From Macrostomum hystrix (Eukaryota > Platyhelminthes > Macrostomidae), in NCBI GenBank assembly GCA_950097015.1, contig CATNEN010000005.1, forward strand, positions 4,207,501 through 4,271,500: 64,000 nt of DNA, given 5' to 3'. This document shows, piece after piece, positions 12,105 through 23,885 of this stretch. Within the stretch, counting starts at the first letter, position 1; every line of letters starts with the position of its first letter. A model generated the notes under the pieces. That model worked only from the letters and a program-made list of their open reading frames with translations, did no database searches and had not been told where the DNA came from. Made by a program: the position numbers and the translations under genes.

Positions 12105-13605
12105 ACATGAATTCTTCAGGAAGTCTTCTTGGGCACTTTTGGGAGTTTGGCAAGTATATCCCGATCAGCCTGCCACTTCAACCTGATTGCTTCTTGGGCT
12201 GTACGTTGAACAACCTGGTCGATTGCCCACTGTTTGATGGCCAACTGCTCAGACTCAAACTGGCTGAGACGCACGACCACTTCTTGCTGTTCTCCATGTG
12301 CCTGTCACAGCTTTTCCATTGCCAGCTGGACTGCTCTCTCGGCTTCAATGCATTTCGCAGCTGCCAGTGCCTTTTTGCTGACCTCTTCCTTTTTCTGCAG
12401 GGCAAGGTGCTCCAATGCAGACTTGCGACTGGCGTCCTATAGAAAGAGTGCAAAAAATATTTTTTTATATTCTGTTCTCAACTACATGTATTTTAGGACA
12501 GTCATACTCGTAACTTCTATTGTATAGCCTATTTACTTACCTGTTCAGCTTCTTGGCAAATTCTTTCTTGTTCTGCCTCTGCTGCCTTGCAAATGGCCTC
12601 GTTTTCTTCTGCCTTCTTCTCATCCGCCATGTGCTGCTTGTACTCTGCGTTAGCCTTAAGAGCAGCATTGAATAAGGTTTCTGGAAGAGGCAGCAAGCCT
12701 CAGGCACGCAGGAAGCTGCATGCCAAAAGTGAATCATGAAGCCTGTCATCCGACAGTCTGTTCCGCTTTGGGTTAACGCTGATGTCATGGCCTTTTCCAA
12801 TGAATCGCTCGGCGTCTGCATTTCCATGGAACAATGCGCAGCACACAGAGGCCAGACGAGACAGAAGGGGGTACTGCCCAGAATCGAAAGCCTTCTTCCA
12901 GCCACCAGCGATGTCAGCATTGCCATCTGCCAAAAGAAGCTCACCACTACACGTTTGTAGGTTGAGCAGCCCAACTTCTGTCTGAAGGCTACCCAAATCT
13001 GCAACTGGAACTACTTGAGGTAGCTTTTTCGCAATAAATGCAACTGCCTGTTCATCGATCTCAATGGTGATGTCCAGAAACTTCAGGCAGCGGAGAATGC
13101 GATTATTGAGTGGGAGCTTCTTCTGCAAGTACTTTGCCAGCTCAAGATAGTAGTGCTTGAACCATATAAGCAATGGCCGCTGTCAATCCTGCAACTTGTC
13201 CTGCGATCCAATTGCAATTTTGTCAAATGGCAGGTGGAAGCTAGCATTGGTAAAGTCAATCTGCGTAATTGACTGCTCTGCATCAGTCAGGGCAGATGGC
13301 TGAATGAATTGAACAGCTACTGCACCAAGCAAGCTGAGCAGTTCACTGTGTAGCTTATGAACCAAGATGTTGCAGCTCTGCTGAAAACATTTTTCGAAGC
13401 AAATTGCAATCTTGAGTATGTGAATTGTGAATCTAACACACACTCGGGTGTTAGGGTCTTGAAAGGCCCTGCAACACTGCAACACTGTTGCTTGTTGAAG
13501 TTCTTGTCCTTTTGCCATTGTTCTGACTTTAGCTCAGGGGCAGGGCCAGCCATAGAGCTAGCAGTCACAGAAATATACTCAGCTTCACTGTCACTGATCA
13601 TTGAT
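12105..13605 (-). pseudogene. Decayed hAT-transposase-like gene, two exons visible
   Basis: On the minus strand a protein reads in one frame from about 13518 to 12542 and, after a GTAAGT donor at 12541-12536, resumes near 12436 as a coiled-coil tail ending near 12115. The section LFHGNADAERFIG followed by NPKRNRLSDDRL has the look of the C-terminal dimerisation region of hAT-derived proteins. In-frame stops at about 13183, 12699 and 12283 show it is broken. The N-terminal half is unrecognisable above 13.6 kb. It could be a dead transposon or a once-domesticated gene. Confidence 0.5.
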
Positions 13606-13639
13606 CGTGATCTAAGATTTATATTAGGAATACTGGAAT

Positions 13640-15700
13640 AGTCAGACAGTGAGACAGGTACAGGTAGATATTCAGATCAAATTAAATAGAACTTTTATAG
13701 ATACGTCAGTATGCAATGTACTAATAAATAAACAAAAATGTTGACTTTTTAAAAAAAAAGTTGAAAATCTTCCTAGAAAAAAGAGAATAAAAACATGAAA
13801 AATAAAGAATTTAACAAAGAAATAAGTAACTTTTGTCATTTAACTTTAACTTACAGAAAAAATAAACAATTTTTGTTAACTAGTTAATACATAAAAAGAT
13901 TTAACCAAATTTTCAGATTTATAAAAAAATTAACTAGTTAATTAACTAGTTAATGCCCAGCACTAGGGCCGGGCAGCCACTCAATGCCAGCAAAAGGGGA
14001 CACCTAAGCTACCTTGCAGGTGGGGCTACTGACAGCTAGTGAGACACCAATAGGCCCCTAAGCAGTCGCTCAGTACACAATATTTTAATTAAAATAAAAT
14101 GGAGTGGGATATAATTTTGATTTAAAGATTGCTTTGGAATAAGCATTTGTTGCATGTAATTGCTTTGACAATAAGTGACATAGCAACAATCTTGGTATGT
14201 CCAAATATTCTTGGTCTTCAGTTTAGTTGCTACCACCAGCTTGAAGGCTATTTCCTGACCAGGTTGTTCATCCTCAGATTAATCATTTCTTTCAGTCATT
14301 TCAATGTCTTCTATCCCATGAGTATGTCACTTGAAACTAAAAGATAAATTTTCATCAAATTCTTAGCTTCTATTTGGAACTTTTATGTTGGCCTAGAACA
14401 TTTACCAATGTAAAGTATTAACTATAAATAGTTGATAGTCAAAGTAAAAAAAACAATGTATAGTAAAAAATGAGTAGCAAATCATTTCAATGCAATCAAG
14501 GTCAACAACTGACAGTGGTACATCATCAGGTAGATTCAGTAATGGTATGTCCAGCACCGACTGGGCTTTGGGCGGGATCTTCTAAGAAATTGATAAATTT
14601 CATTAGATCAGCATCCTCCAAGTGGTCTGTTGAACTCAGTATTGAAAGGAAATCCATTTTGTTAGCAGATATTCAGTTAAGAGAATCAGTTGGTAAGTTT
14701 TTCCAATTTATTAGAGGCATTCTTGGAATCAGTCAAAATAGTTATACCCAAATCCTTTGCTTTCTACTCCTTTAGAACAGTTGTAGCCATGACATATGCA
14801 ATCTGTGCAGTCTAAAACTTTCTGTTTTGATGAGGCATTGTTAAACAGTCAGCGTTAAATTGTCAGTGTTAAACAAGGCTTCAGCATTAAATAATGCTTC
14901 AAATCAACTATGCCAAACAACATTTACAATAAGCTTATTAATATGGTACAAGAGGTAATACTACTCGTAGCCCTTGCTTATTGTTTACCAGGTCAGACTT
15001 CTTTAGCCCCTGATTGTTTCTCTACCACAGAAATATAAGTGGTACATGACCAAAAAAATTTGCCTTAAAGCTTTTGTAGATCACTTTTGTCAAAGTACTT
15101 GCTTAGCTTCTCCATCTCAGTAGCAGTAATGGCCACACATCCAGAGCTCTCACCAATTGTGTGCTTGCGCTGCCCATAGGTCAAAGTGGCAAGCCATTAT
15201 CTGTTTGATTGCTTAGGCAAAATGCATCTTCCCAAATCACTCTTGATCCTCAATCTTCCTCAAGGTAATGCTGAATACTTGCCCATAAACAGAGAAAAGT
15301 GGCTAGGGCATTGTGGCACTCTCTTTCTTGGTCAACAATCTTGCAATTTATCTACCAGTCTCAGGTAACGACAGACAAGAATTTATCCAAGACCTCAGTA
15401 TCCTCCAGTGAAATAGTGGTGTATTGGTTTATCACACAAGTTACATCAGGGCTCATAAACAGCCAAGCACTAAACTCGTACTCTTGTAGTTCAAGTCTGG
15501 AGATATCACCAGTTGCAATTCTTGACAAAAATTTTTTTAAAGCAAACAGAGTGACAAAAACAAATTTAAACTCATAACTGAAAGAATTCTGATATCCACT
15601 ACTTAACTGTAGTCAGGCTACTGTTGATTTTATCTATTGTTAGAAAGCCCCCACACCCCCATTTTTCACTTAGCCACACTGCAGGTCAAAATATTGATTT
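13640..15700. other. Degenerate, probably transposon-derived sequence
   Basis: The minus strand has short open pieces (for example 15550-15370, containing ATGDISRLELQEYEF) broken by many stops and frameshifts. They may extend the hAT-like relic, but no family could be assigned. No intact gene or repeat array was seen. Confidence 0.3.
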
Positions 15701-16146
15701 GGCCCTAATATAATAAAGTGGTGTAATAAAGATGGTATGTAAAAAACTGCAGACTATACTTTGCCCAAAGGTTCTCTATTCTATATATTTTAGTTTATAT
15801 ATTCTACTTGTAGATTCTAGTGAATATATAATCTTTGAGCTCTAGGACTGCATCTAGAAGCAGGCCAAAATGAAATGATGCTGCCAGCAACATATGAGAC
15901 AATAGAGGCATCTCTATGGTTCCTCAGAGCTGCAAAGCATAGAGAAGTGTCAGCCCTTGAAAGTTGAAACCATTAGTTCTTCTAGTCTTAAAGCAAAAAA
16001 TAGTTTAAGAAATTATGTATTTATGTATAAAAAATAAATACATAAATAGTAAACTTATTATTATGCAGAAACATGCTACAAGCATGAACTTTTACCCACT
16101 TTATTCTACTGTAAAATTTTTCTATAAAAACCCTAATATTCTTCAG

Positions 16147-19100
16147 GCTGAAGTAGACACAACCAACAATGCCAACGCCGCTGCTGCGCAGACCTGCGGC
16201 AGTAGCAACCGGCTGCAACGTCAGGATGCATTCGATTCTGTTACTGCACCAGTGGATGTTGGTGATAGCGGTGGCGCAAATTGGAGACAGGCACTATTCG
16301 CTAAAGCTCGCGATGCCTGGTATAGCGCTTTGGGTGTATCTAATAATGAAGCTACTGACGATATGTAAGTATAGCTTGTGGCATTTCCACTCAGGCATTG
16401 AACTTGATTTTAAGCTGAAGCTATAGCTAGAACTAGTACAGCCAGTAGCACAGCCACAGCTGCTGCAGGGTACTTCCAGGCGCTGCTTGGCGCAACGGTA
16501 TAGTACACAGACATGTTTTTTATCGCCAGGAAGTATAACATCGCTGTAATTAAACAGTAGAAGACCCGCCATGTTTCTTCTGGGGAAAGACTACGGGTGT
16601 ATTTTAGATACTCACTGCCTACTACACGATATCTCCAAAATCGAATGACCGATTTTCGTCAAGTCCTAAATTTTCTGTACTTTATTATGATAAACTTTCA
16701 AAGCTGTCCACAGGCAAATTAATGTGACCTCGCAGCGGAATCGAGTTTATGTACCTTGGTGCTCTTTGTGTTGAATGATTTATAAAATTAATTAAAAATG
16801 GGTGATATGTATTTAGTCTTTGTACTGAATTCACAAATCTTGGGGAAACACTAGAAGTGTTGCTACGAATCATGAAAAGTAAATAATTTCGTTCACTTAA
16901 TTCCCAGATGGAACGAACGTCGTCTAGGCTTAATTAAACGCTACGGCAATATAACAGACGGTGCTGATGAGCAGGCGGAACCTGGTAGTCAGGAACGCCA
17001 ACCTCAATGGCATCCATTGTCTCGCCAAGTGTCTCAACAGCGCAGCACTCGCCGAGCTAGCCGATCTCGCAATCCTGCTCTGACCAGTGCCTACAATGGC
17101 GGTCGGACCTTAGCGGGAACCTTGGTGCGGCTAGCCAGCGGTTCGCGATCTATGAAGTCGCGTCATCAGCAACAGCGTGAGCCGTCTGAAACAATGGACG
17201 CTCTACAGATGTACACATTGACCGGAGATAAAACTGAGGAAGGGGTTGATGGAATTAGCCACGCTGCTGCTAGCGGTAGCGACGGCGTCTGGGTTCAGCG
17301 CACCCCAACTGTACAAATTGCAGCTGCTAGTCTGCCAACAACGCCGCAGCCGCAGCCTTCTTGCAGTCACGAAGAAGACGCTCAACGTGATGAGGCTCAG
17401 GTAGGCGGAATCTTTTAAGTAACTAAGTAGGCTCCAATTTTTTATTTTAAATGTGTTTAAACATTTTTGTATTCTAACTCATATCTATAACTTAGTTGAC
17501 TTCATTTTCCGATAAATATATAAGTTGATAATATATCAATTATAAGTCAGCATAAAAAAGCCCACTCGTTTCCCAATATTTTTAACTGTCCCTAGCTTAT
17601 TTTGGGATACAAAATATGGTCCCTAAATGGTTACAAAGCATGTTCACACAGTGAGAAGGTACACGGTCACACGTGTGCGTGGCGCCATCCAAAATCATTA
17701 TTGACCTGACCTCATTATAGAACATCATAACAATGAATCTTTCAGCCTGAAGCCCTCGCCGCAGCCAAGTCGCCTTGCCGCAATAAACAGAAAGCTAAAC
17801 TAGCGACAGACGAATACAGGGCCTACTTTAGCTGGTGGGTGAGCATAGTACAGTGCCTTGTCATGCTGGGCCTACTATTCACTAGCGAGCTAGCCACACC
17901 AGGCTTGAATGTTCAGGCTACTCGCAGCGCCAGCCTACCAAATCGTTACATGCTGATGTCCACAGTGTGTTCAATAGATTATCAGAATCTGTTTATCGGT
18001 CCCAGACTGCCTGATCTGATACGCGCCGGTGCTAAATATGCTCCGTGCATGCGACCTCTACCGCAGCTGCAGCTAGCCGTTCTCAAACCTCAGTTAGCCG
18101 CCGAGAATGCTAGCGGTTGCTGCGTGTTAAACGATGGCTCAGCTTGCTTTCAAAGTACTAAACAGTTGTGCCCAACTGCCGGCGCTATTTGGCTTCGGTG
18201 GACAGCTGAATCGCCCGGACCCGACGGACGGACGAGCGGACCAGTCTGCGGACAGGTATTAGAATACTAATTAAATTTAATTATTGTTGCATAACTTTTA
18301 TTGACAACTCTTGTCATTGTACCATTATTTCTCTAGGATCCTCGCTCCTGCTTAGATCCGCTCTCGGTGGCACCCAGCCAGTGGCCAGATGATGTTACTC
18401 GTTGGCCGGCCTGTCGACGTTCACAGCCTTCGCTAGCTATCGGTGGCTTGTCTGCGTTCAGATCTTCTAGTCAAGCTCATGTCACCTGTCCCATCAGCGC
18501 TGCGCCTTGCTGCGTTGGAGTTAAAGGTAAATTGACACCAGTCAGTCATTCTTCAGGTTCAGATGACACCAGTCAGTCATTCTTCAGGTTCAGATGACAC
18601 CAGTCAGTCATTCTTCAGGTTCAGATGACACCAGTCAGTCATTCTTCAGGTTCAGATGACACCAGTCAGTCATTCTTCAGGTTCAGATGACACCAGTCAG
18701 TCATTCTTCAGGTTCAGATGACACCAGTCAGTCATTCTTCAGGTTCAGATGACACCAGTCAGTCATTCTTCAGGTTCAGATGACACCAGTCAGTCATTCT
18801 TCAGGTTCAGATGACACCAGTCAGTCATTCTTCAGGTTCAGATGACACCAGTCAGTCATTCTTCAGGTTCAGATGACACCAGTCAGTCATTCTTCAGGTT
18901 CAGATGACACCAGTCAGTCATTCTTCAGGTTCAGATGACACCAGTCAGTCATTCTTCAGGTTCAGATGACACCAGTCAGTCATTCTTCAGGTTCAGATGA
19001 CACCAGTCAGTCATTCTTCAGGTTCAGATGACACCAGTCAGTCATTCTTCAGGTTCAGATGACACCAGTCAGTCATTCTTCAGGTTCAGATGACACCAGT

Positions 19101-21090
19101 CAGTCATTCTTCAGGTTCAGTTGACACCAGTCAGTCATTCTTCAGGTTCAGTAGACACCAGTCAGTCATTCTTCAGGTTCAGTTGACACCAGTCAGTCAT
19201 TCTTCAGGTTCAGATGACACCAGTCAGTCATTCTTCAGGTTCAGATGACACCAGTCAGTCATTCTTCAGGTTCAGATGACACCAGTCAGTCATTCTTCAG
19301 GTTCAGATGACACCAGTCAGTCATTCTTCAGGTTCAGATGACACCAGTCAGTCATTCTTCAGGTTCAGATGACACCAGTCAGTCATTCTTCAGGTTCAGA
19401 TGACACCAGTCAGTCATTCCTCAGGTTCAGATGACACCAGTCAGTCATTCTTCAGGTTCAGATGACACCAGTCAGTCATTCTTCAGGTTCAGATGACACC
19501 AGTCAGTCATTCTTCAGGTTCAGATGACACCAGTCAGTCATTCTTCAGGTTCAGATGACACCAGTCAGTCATTCTTCAGGTTCAGATGACACCAGTCAGT
19601 CATTCTTCAGGTTCAGATGACACCAGTCAGTCATTCTTCAGGTTCAGATGACACCAGTCAGTCATTCTTCAGGTTCAGATGACACCAGTCAGTCATTCTT
19701 CAGGTTCAGATGACACCAGTCAGTCATTCTTCAGGTTCAGATGACACCAGTCAGTCATTCCTCAGGTTCAGATGACACCAGTCAGTCATTCTTTAGGTTC
19801 AGATGACACCAGTCAGTCATTCTTCAGGTTCAGTTGACACCAGTCAGTCATTCTTCAGGTTCAGTTGACACCAGTCAGTCATTCTTCAGGTCCAATTTAC
19901 ATCAGTGTCAGTGATTCTTTAGTACACCACAGTCATCAAGAAATTTGTTCGTGAAGCCTTTTACATTGTCTGCTTTCACCTGTACAATATATCGCAGGCG
20001 AATGTGTGCTCACCACAGCGCAGCGCTGTTCATTTCTTCGCGGTCGGTTTCACCCACAGTTGAAGCTGTGCTCACAGGCCGCCTGTCTCAGCGAAGCTTG
20101 CGGTTTGTTCGGCATTGCAGACCAAGCTGAGCCTAATCAATGGTATCGCCTATTTACTAGCTTATTTGTTCACTCGGGCCTACTTATGCTGGCGCTTAGT
20201 CTGCTAGTACAGCTGCGACTTATCACTCAGGTGAGGAATGGTGAAAAAGATGAGCTAAATACATTTACGCTAGACACGCTATTTCCGTTTGACTGGGATT
20301 CGGACCTGTGTAAGGCTGTTAACCACTTGGCTACAAGTCCCTATATTGAAATGAGTTGTCAAGTCCTGAGTTGTCGGGGCGTCATGAACCCTGAAGGATG
20401 CAGCTAGTAAAGATTGCTGAACAATGTTCATAGAGCATCGTCAAGAATCCGTAAGCATTTGTCCCACCGCCACAGATTGAGCATCTGTCCGGTTGGCATC
20501 GAACAGCCGCTCTTTATTTTGGCTCGGGCCTATTTGGCAACTTGGTGTCCGTCAATCTACTTCCATATTTGGTTAACGCGGGTCCTTCGGCTGCTCAATT
20601 AGGCGCTCTATGCCCATTCGGCTTCGAACTACTGCTATCGGCTAAGAAGTTTCAACTGTCTGAAATTGGCCCCTTTTTAGCCTTAATCGGCTGCTTCTGC
20701 GCTGTACTATTAGCCGGCTTGTTGCCATGGTTTGACATGGCCGCTAATCTTGGCGGTTTAATCAGCGGATGTCTCTTGACGCCTGTTCTATTGCCGCACA
20801 TCAAACTATTTGCAAGTACAACCGGTCGGGCTGCAATTTTCTGTTCCTGTTTAATCATCTGGTTGAGTCTGGTCATTGGCTTGGCTTTGGTGTTCTTTAA
20901 GCACACTGGTCCAGTACCACCGCTACTATGCCAGTGGTGTGCTCTAGCCAGCTGTGCTCCTCGACTGCTATCTGGCAGCGGAGATGTCTACAACGCTGCC
21001 GTTGATCGATTTGCGGACCTGTGCGGCGACGCGGATGTTAGAAACATGCAACCAACTGAATGTATTGGACGCTTAGCTGAAGGCTTTTGA
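16147..21090 (+). CDS. RHBDF: Inactive rhomboid (iRhom/RHBDF) family protein, 6 exons found, 5' end uncertain
   Basis: Exons: 16147-16364, 16908-17400, 17746-18255, 18337-18526, 19998-20230, 20476-21090; phases match, giving 752 residues to a TGA. The initiator exon upstream of 16147 was not identified. The order is a basic cytoplasmic N-terminus, TM1 (SWWVSIVQCLVMLGLLF), then the iRhom homology domain with its cysteines and markers (FIGP, GAKYAPCMR, CCVLNDGSACFQ, PVCGQDPRSC, WPDDVTRWPAC, PCCVG). The rhomboid core follows (WYRLFTSLFVHSG, SGWHRTAALYFGSGLFGNL). Protease motifs are changed: GPSA replaces GxSG, and the TM6 His is Asn (FDMAANLGGLISG), so it should be a pseudoprotease. iRhoms act in the ER/secretory pathway, chaperoning ADAM17 and disposing of EGF-type ligands. 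Intron 4 (18527-19997) is almost wholly a minisatellite. The symbol names the family. Confidence 0.9.
16575..16715 (+). repeat. Dispersed repeat end, related to the elements at 37.2 and 45.2 kb
   Basis: Lies in iRhom intron 1. GGGGAAAGACTACGGG, then TACTCACTGC, then CGAATGACCGATTTTCGT match, in the same order, the reverse complement of 37140-37275 and 45180-45300. This shows those duplicated sequences include a mobile repeat. Confidence 0.6.
16699..16770 (-). repeat. SINE family 1 fragment (tRNA-like head)
   Basis: The reverse complement contains CACCAAGGT...CTCGATTCCGC...GAGGTCACATT, matching the head of the better-preserved copy at 31890-32098. Degenerate. Confidence 0.4.
18530..19890. repeat. 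31-bp minisatellite filling iRhom intron 4
   Basis: About 44 nearly identical units of 31 bp (ATGACACCAGTCAGTCATTC + TTCAGGTTCAG). The array starts three bases after the 5' splice site. Variants are few (for example ATGACA/TTGACA), so the array is young or homogenised. Each unit carries a TTCTTCAG|GT acceptor-like motif. Confidence 0.95.
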
Positions 21091-21211
21091 AAACTTTTTT
21101 CCTTGCCTTTGATGCCATCACCCAGTATAGCTGTTCCTGAGTTTTCCGCTCCCTAACATAGTCTTCTAGCTAACTATGTTATCCGCTCGGTCATACTTTA
21201 ACAGTTTCTTG

Positions 21212-21660
21212 GCATTCTCAGTATTCCGCCCCACACATATTCTATGGCTTTGTCAGTATTCCGCCCCCACACATATTCTATGGCTTTCTCAGTATTCCGC
21301 CCCCACACATATTCTATGGCTTTCTCAATATTCCGCCCCCACACATATTCTATGGCTTTGTCAGTATTCCGCCCCCACACATATTCTATGGCTTTCTCAG
21401 TATTCCGCCCCCACACATATTCTATGGCTTTCTCAGTATTCCGCCCCCACACATATTCTATGGCTTTGTCAGTATTCCGCCCCCACACATATTCTATGGC
21501 TTTCTCAGTATTCCGCCCCCACACATATTCTATGGCTTTCTCAGTATTCCGCCCCCACACATATTCTATGGCTTTGTCAGTATTCCGCCCCCACACATAT
21601 TCTATGGCTTTCTCAGTATTCCGCCCCCACACACATTCTATGGCTTTCTCAGTATTTCGC
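21212..21660. repeat. 36-bp minisatellite with 108-bp higher-order period, in iRhom 3' UTR
   Basis: About 12 units of 36 bp containing TTCTATGGCTTTCTCAG and TATTCCGCCCCCACACATA. Units alternate TTTG, TTTC, TTTC at one position, giving a regular three-unit (108-bp) period. The array begins about 120 bp after the iRhom stop and precedes the AATAAA at 21718. Because the unit is a multiple of three, all frames stay open; these frames are not genes. Confidence 0.92.
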
Positions 21661-21717
21661 TCCTCAAGTATTCTTTGCCCTCTAAAGTTATCCGCTTCAT
21701 GTAACATTTTTACTTAC

Positions 21718-21723
21718 AATAAA
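21718..21723 (+). promoter_or_regulatory. Candidate polyadenylation signal of iRhom
   Basis: AATAAA, about 630 bp after the stop codon and just past the 36-bp array. It is the first clear signal downstream. Confidence 0.5.
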
Positions 21724-22380
21724 ATACTCCTACTTGTTACTCAATGCTTTAGGATTTTATCAAAGTTATTCTCTTGCACTACATTTGTCAAGTCTATAAA
21801 AAACTATATAGTCGTAATCACTAATCGATTGGCTATGTATTTCAGTATTTATAAGCAGCAATATATTTAAAATTTTACAATTAAATTCTTCTAACTAATT
21901 TTACTTGCATGTGATTTATGTTCTCTTTCGATTTCTTTACTTAAATTTTTTGCATTTACCACACTACCCATGTTATAGTATGTTAAACAAATCTCAGCAT
22001 TCAGTTGCACCGATTGTGCCATTAAAGTGGTGATTTCTGAGTTTTTTGTCTTGCCGTTGCCTTTTTACATACGTGCCATAATTAAAGAAACGTTTTTAAA
22101 CTTTTAGTCAAATTTTCACAATTCATATTTTTTGTTTTTGTGGCTCTGCCGTTTTTAATGATTCATTCAATTAAATTTGTCAATTGTTTTTTTAAAAAGT
22201 TCTTATCTCAGTTTTCATATCTCAGTATCATAGACTTACTACTGACTTGCCGGAACTTAAAATTTAACCGACTTCATCTAGCTGTTAGCCAAATTAGCTA
22301 AATTAAACCACATACGGCCTTAGCAGCTCGCTGCTTTTAACTTTTTCTCACGCCGTCCACTGCCTAACCTTATTCTGTAT

Positions 22381-22866
22381 CATCTCTCCCGCGTCTCATC
22401 TCTCCCGTGTCTCATCTCTCCCGTGTCTTATCTCTCCCGTGTGTCATCTCTCCCGTGTCTCATCTCTCCCGTGTCTCATCTCTCCCGTGTCTTATCTCTC
22501 CCGTGTGTCATCTCTCCCGTGTCTCATCTCTCCCGTGTCTCATCTCTCCCGTGTCTCATCTCTCCCGTGTCTCATCTCTCCCGTGTCTCATCTCTCCCGT
22601 GTGTCATCTCTCCCCTGTCCCATCTCTCCCCCTGTCCCATCTCTCCCGTGTCTCATCTCTCCCGTGTGTCATCTCTCCCCTGTCCCATCTCTCCCCTGTC
22701 CCATCTCTCCCCTGTCCCATCTCTCCCCTGTCCCATCTCTCCCGTGTCTCATCTCTCCCCTGTCCCATCTCTCCCCTGTCTCATCTCTCCCGTGTCTCAT
22801 CTCTCCCCTGTCCCATCTCTCCCCTGTCCCATCTCTCCCCTGTCCCATCTCTCCCGTGTCTCATCT
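22381..22866. repeat. 16-bp minisatellite upstream of HOP2
   Basis: About 30 units of CTCATCTCTCCCGTGT and variants. The 5' half is mainly the CCCGTGTCTCAT type, and the 3' half mixes it with CCCCTGTCCCAT. The pure C/T-rich strand is a potential non-B-DNA (triplex) tract. It lies 240 bp upstream of the HOP2 start. Confidence 0.93.
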
Positions 22867-23109
22867 CTTTAGTCCGCGTGTTTGTGAGGGTTTATGACCG
22901 CTGAATTTTACGAGCTTGATAAATAACGTTATTCCCGAAGTTTAAATGTTTCTGAGCTTGACTACATTAGTTTCGTTTAATAATGCGCTGGGGTATTTCG
23001 TTTTTACAGTATGTAATTTAATTTAATTTTTTGTTTAGCTACTGTGGCAAAAGGAAAACATTTTCATTAAAAACTGTTTTCAGCTGTTTTAATTTTAAAT
23101 CGTTTCGCA

Positions 23110-23766
23110 ATGGCAACCGCATCAGCCGCCGACTCGGACGATCAACGACGCGTCCTTGACTACATGCGCGACGCGAATAGGCCCTACAGTGCCAACGATA
23201 TATTTAGCAATCTGCACAAAGCGGTTGGAAAAACTGCTATTCAGAGAATTCTAGACACTCTTGTCGCCAATGACGATCTCGTCGAGAAAACCTACGGCAA
23301 GCAGAAAGTCTACGTTGCTAAACAATCAACCGCCAATCAATCGGCTCTGCCGGACGAATCGGAGAAGCGAGATTTAGAGACTCGAGCTCAGACAGCCGAA
23401 CGCGAGCTGGCCACTGAGCAGGCCGAGTTAAAGAGGCTTCAACGCGAACTGTCAGTCCTGCGTCAGCGACCGAGCTGCGATCAGTTGCGTGCTAAGCTAG
23501 CCGAATTGCAAGCCGAATTGGCTCCGAAACATGAGCGTCTGGCTGCGATGGATAGCGGCGAAGGTCGCAAAGTGACGCCCGAGCTGATGGCGGAGGCTAA
23601 AAAAATTCGCTCCGAATTAGTTACTGAGTGGCGCAAAAGGAAACGCGCCTGCAGCGATCTTATCGACTGCGTTCTTGAAGGCTATCCGGCTAGTAAGAAG
23701 GCCTTCTTTGAAGAGGTCGGCCTAGAGACTGACGAAGAGTACAAGGCGGTGATGCCGACGCTTTGA
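23110..23766 (+). CDS. PSMC3IP: HOP2 / PSMC3IP meiotic recombination factor
   Basis: Intact intronless frame of 218 residues; human PSMC3IP has about 217. Residues about 10-70 form the winged-helix DNA-binding domain with conserved stretches RPYSANDIFSNLH, GKTAIQRILDTL and EKTYGKQKVYVA. Residues about 85-140 are a heptad-rich coiled coil (LETRAQTAERELATEQAEL) that in the family pairs with MND1. The C-terminal helical part (WRKRKRACSDLIDCVLEGYP) is also typical. The HOP2-MND1 complex stimulates DMC1/RAD51 strand invasion in meiosis. The gene sits between two unrelated minisatellites. The lack of introns, unlike its neighbours, raises the possibility of a retrocopy, but no poly(A) tail or duplication was seen. 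Confidence 0.93.
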   Translation: MATASAADSDDQRRVLDYMRDANRPYSANDIFSNLHKAVGKTAIQRILDTLVANDDLVEKTYGKQKVYVAKQSTANQSALPDESEKRDLETRAQTAERELATEQAELKRLQRELSVLRQRPSCDQLRAKLAELQAELAPKHERLAAMDSGEGRKVTPELMAEAKKIRSELVTEWRKRKRACSDLIDCVLEGYPASKKAFFEEVGLETDEEYKAVMPTL

Positions 23767-23861
23767 ACTATGTATGCTTAGAACAGGTTCTAGTTCGGGT
23801 GGACATTGTTTGAACGAGGAACACAATTATCATATGCAGTGACGCTTTGCTGTCTCCATTT

Positions 23862-23867
23862 AATAAA
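23862..23867 (+). promoter_or_regulatory. Candidate polyadenylation signal of HOP2
   Basis: AATAAA about 95 bp after the stop codon and immediately before the 19-bp minisatellite. Confidence 0.6.
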
Positions 23868-23885
23868 TGTGAGAACGTTCAGTGA

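Noticed and set aside
18530-19890. CRISPR array
   Set aside because: Units are contiguous with no unique spacers, and the genome is animal.
21176-21870. Open frames of 169-208 codons in the 36-bp repeat
   Set aside because: Repeat artefact lying in the iRhom 3' UTR.
22407-22904. Three overlapping open frames in the 16-bp repeat
   Set aside because: Low-complexity array open in all three forward frames; no gene.
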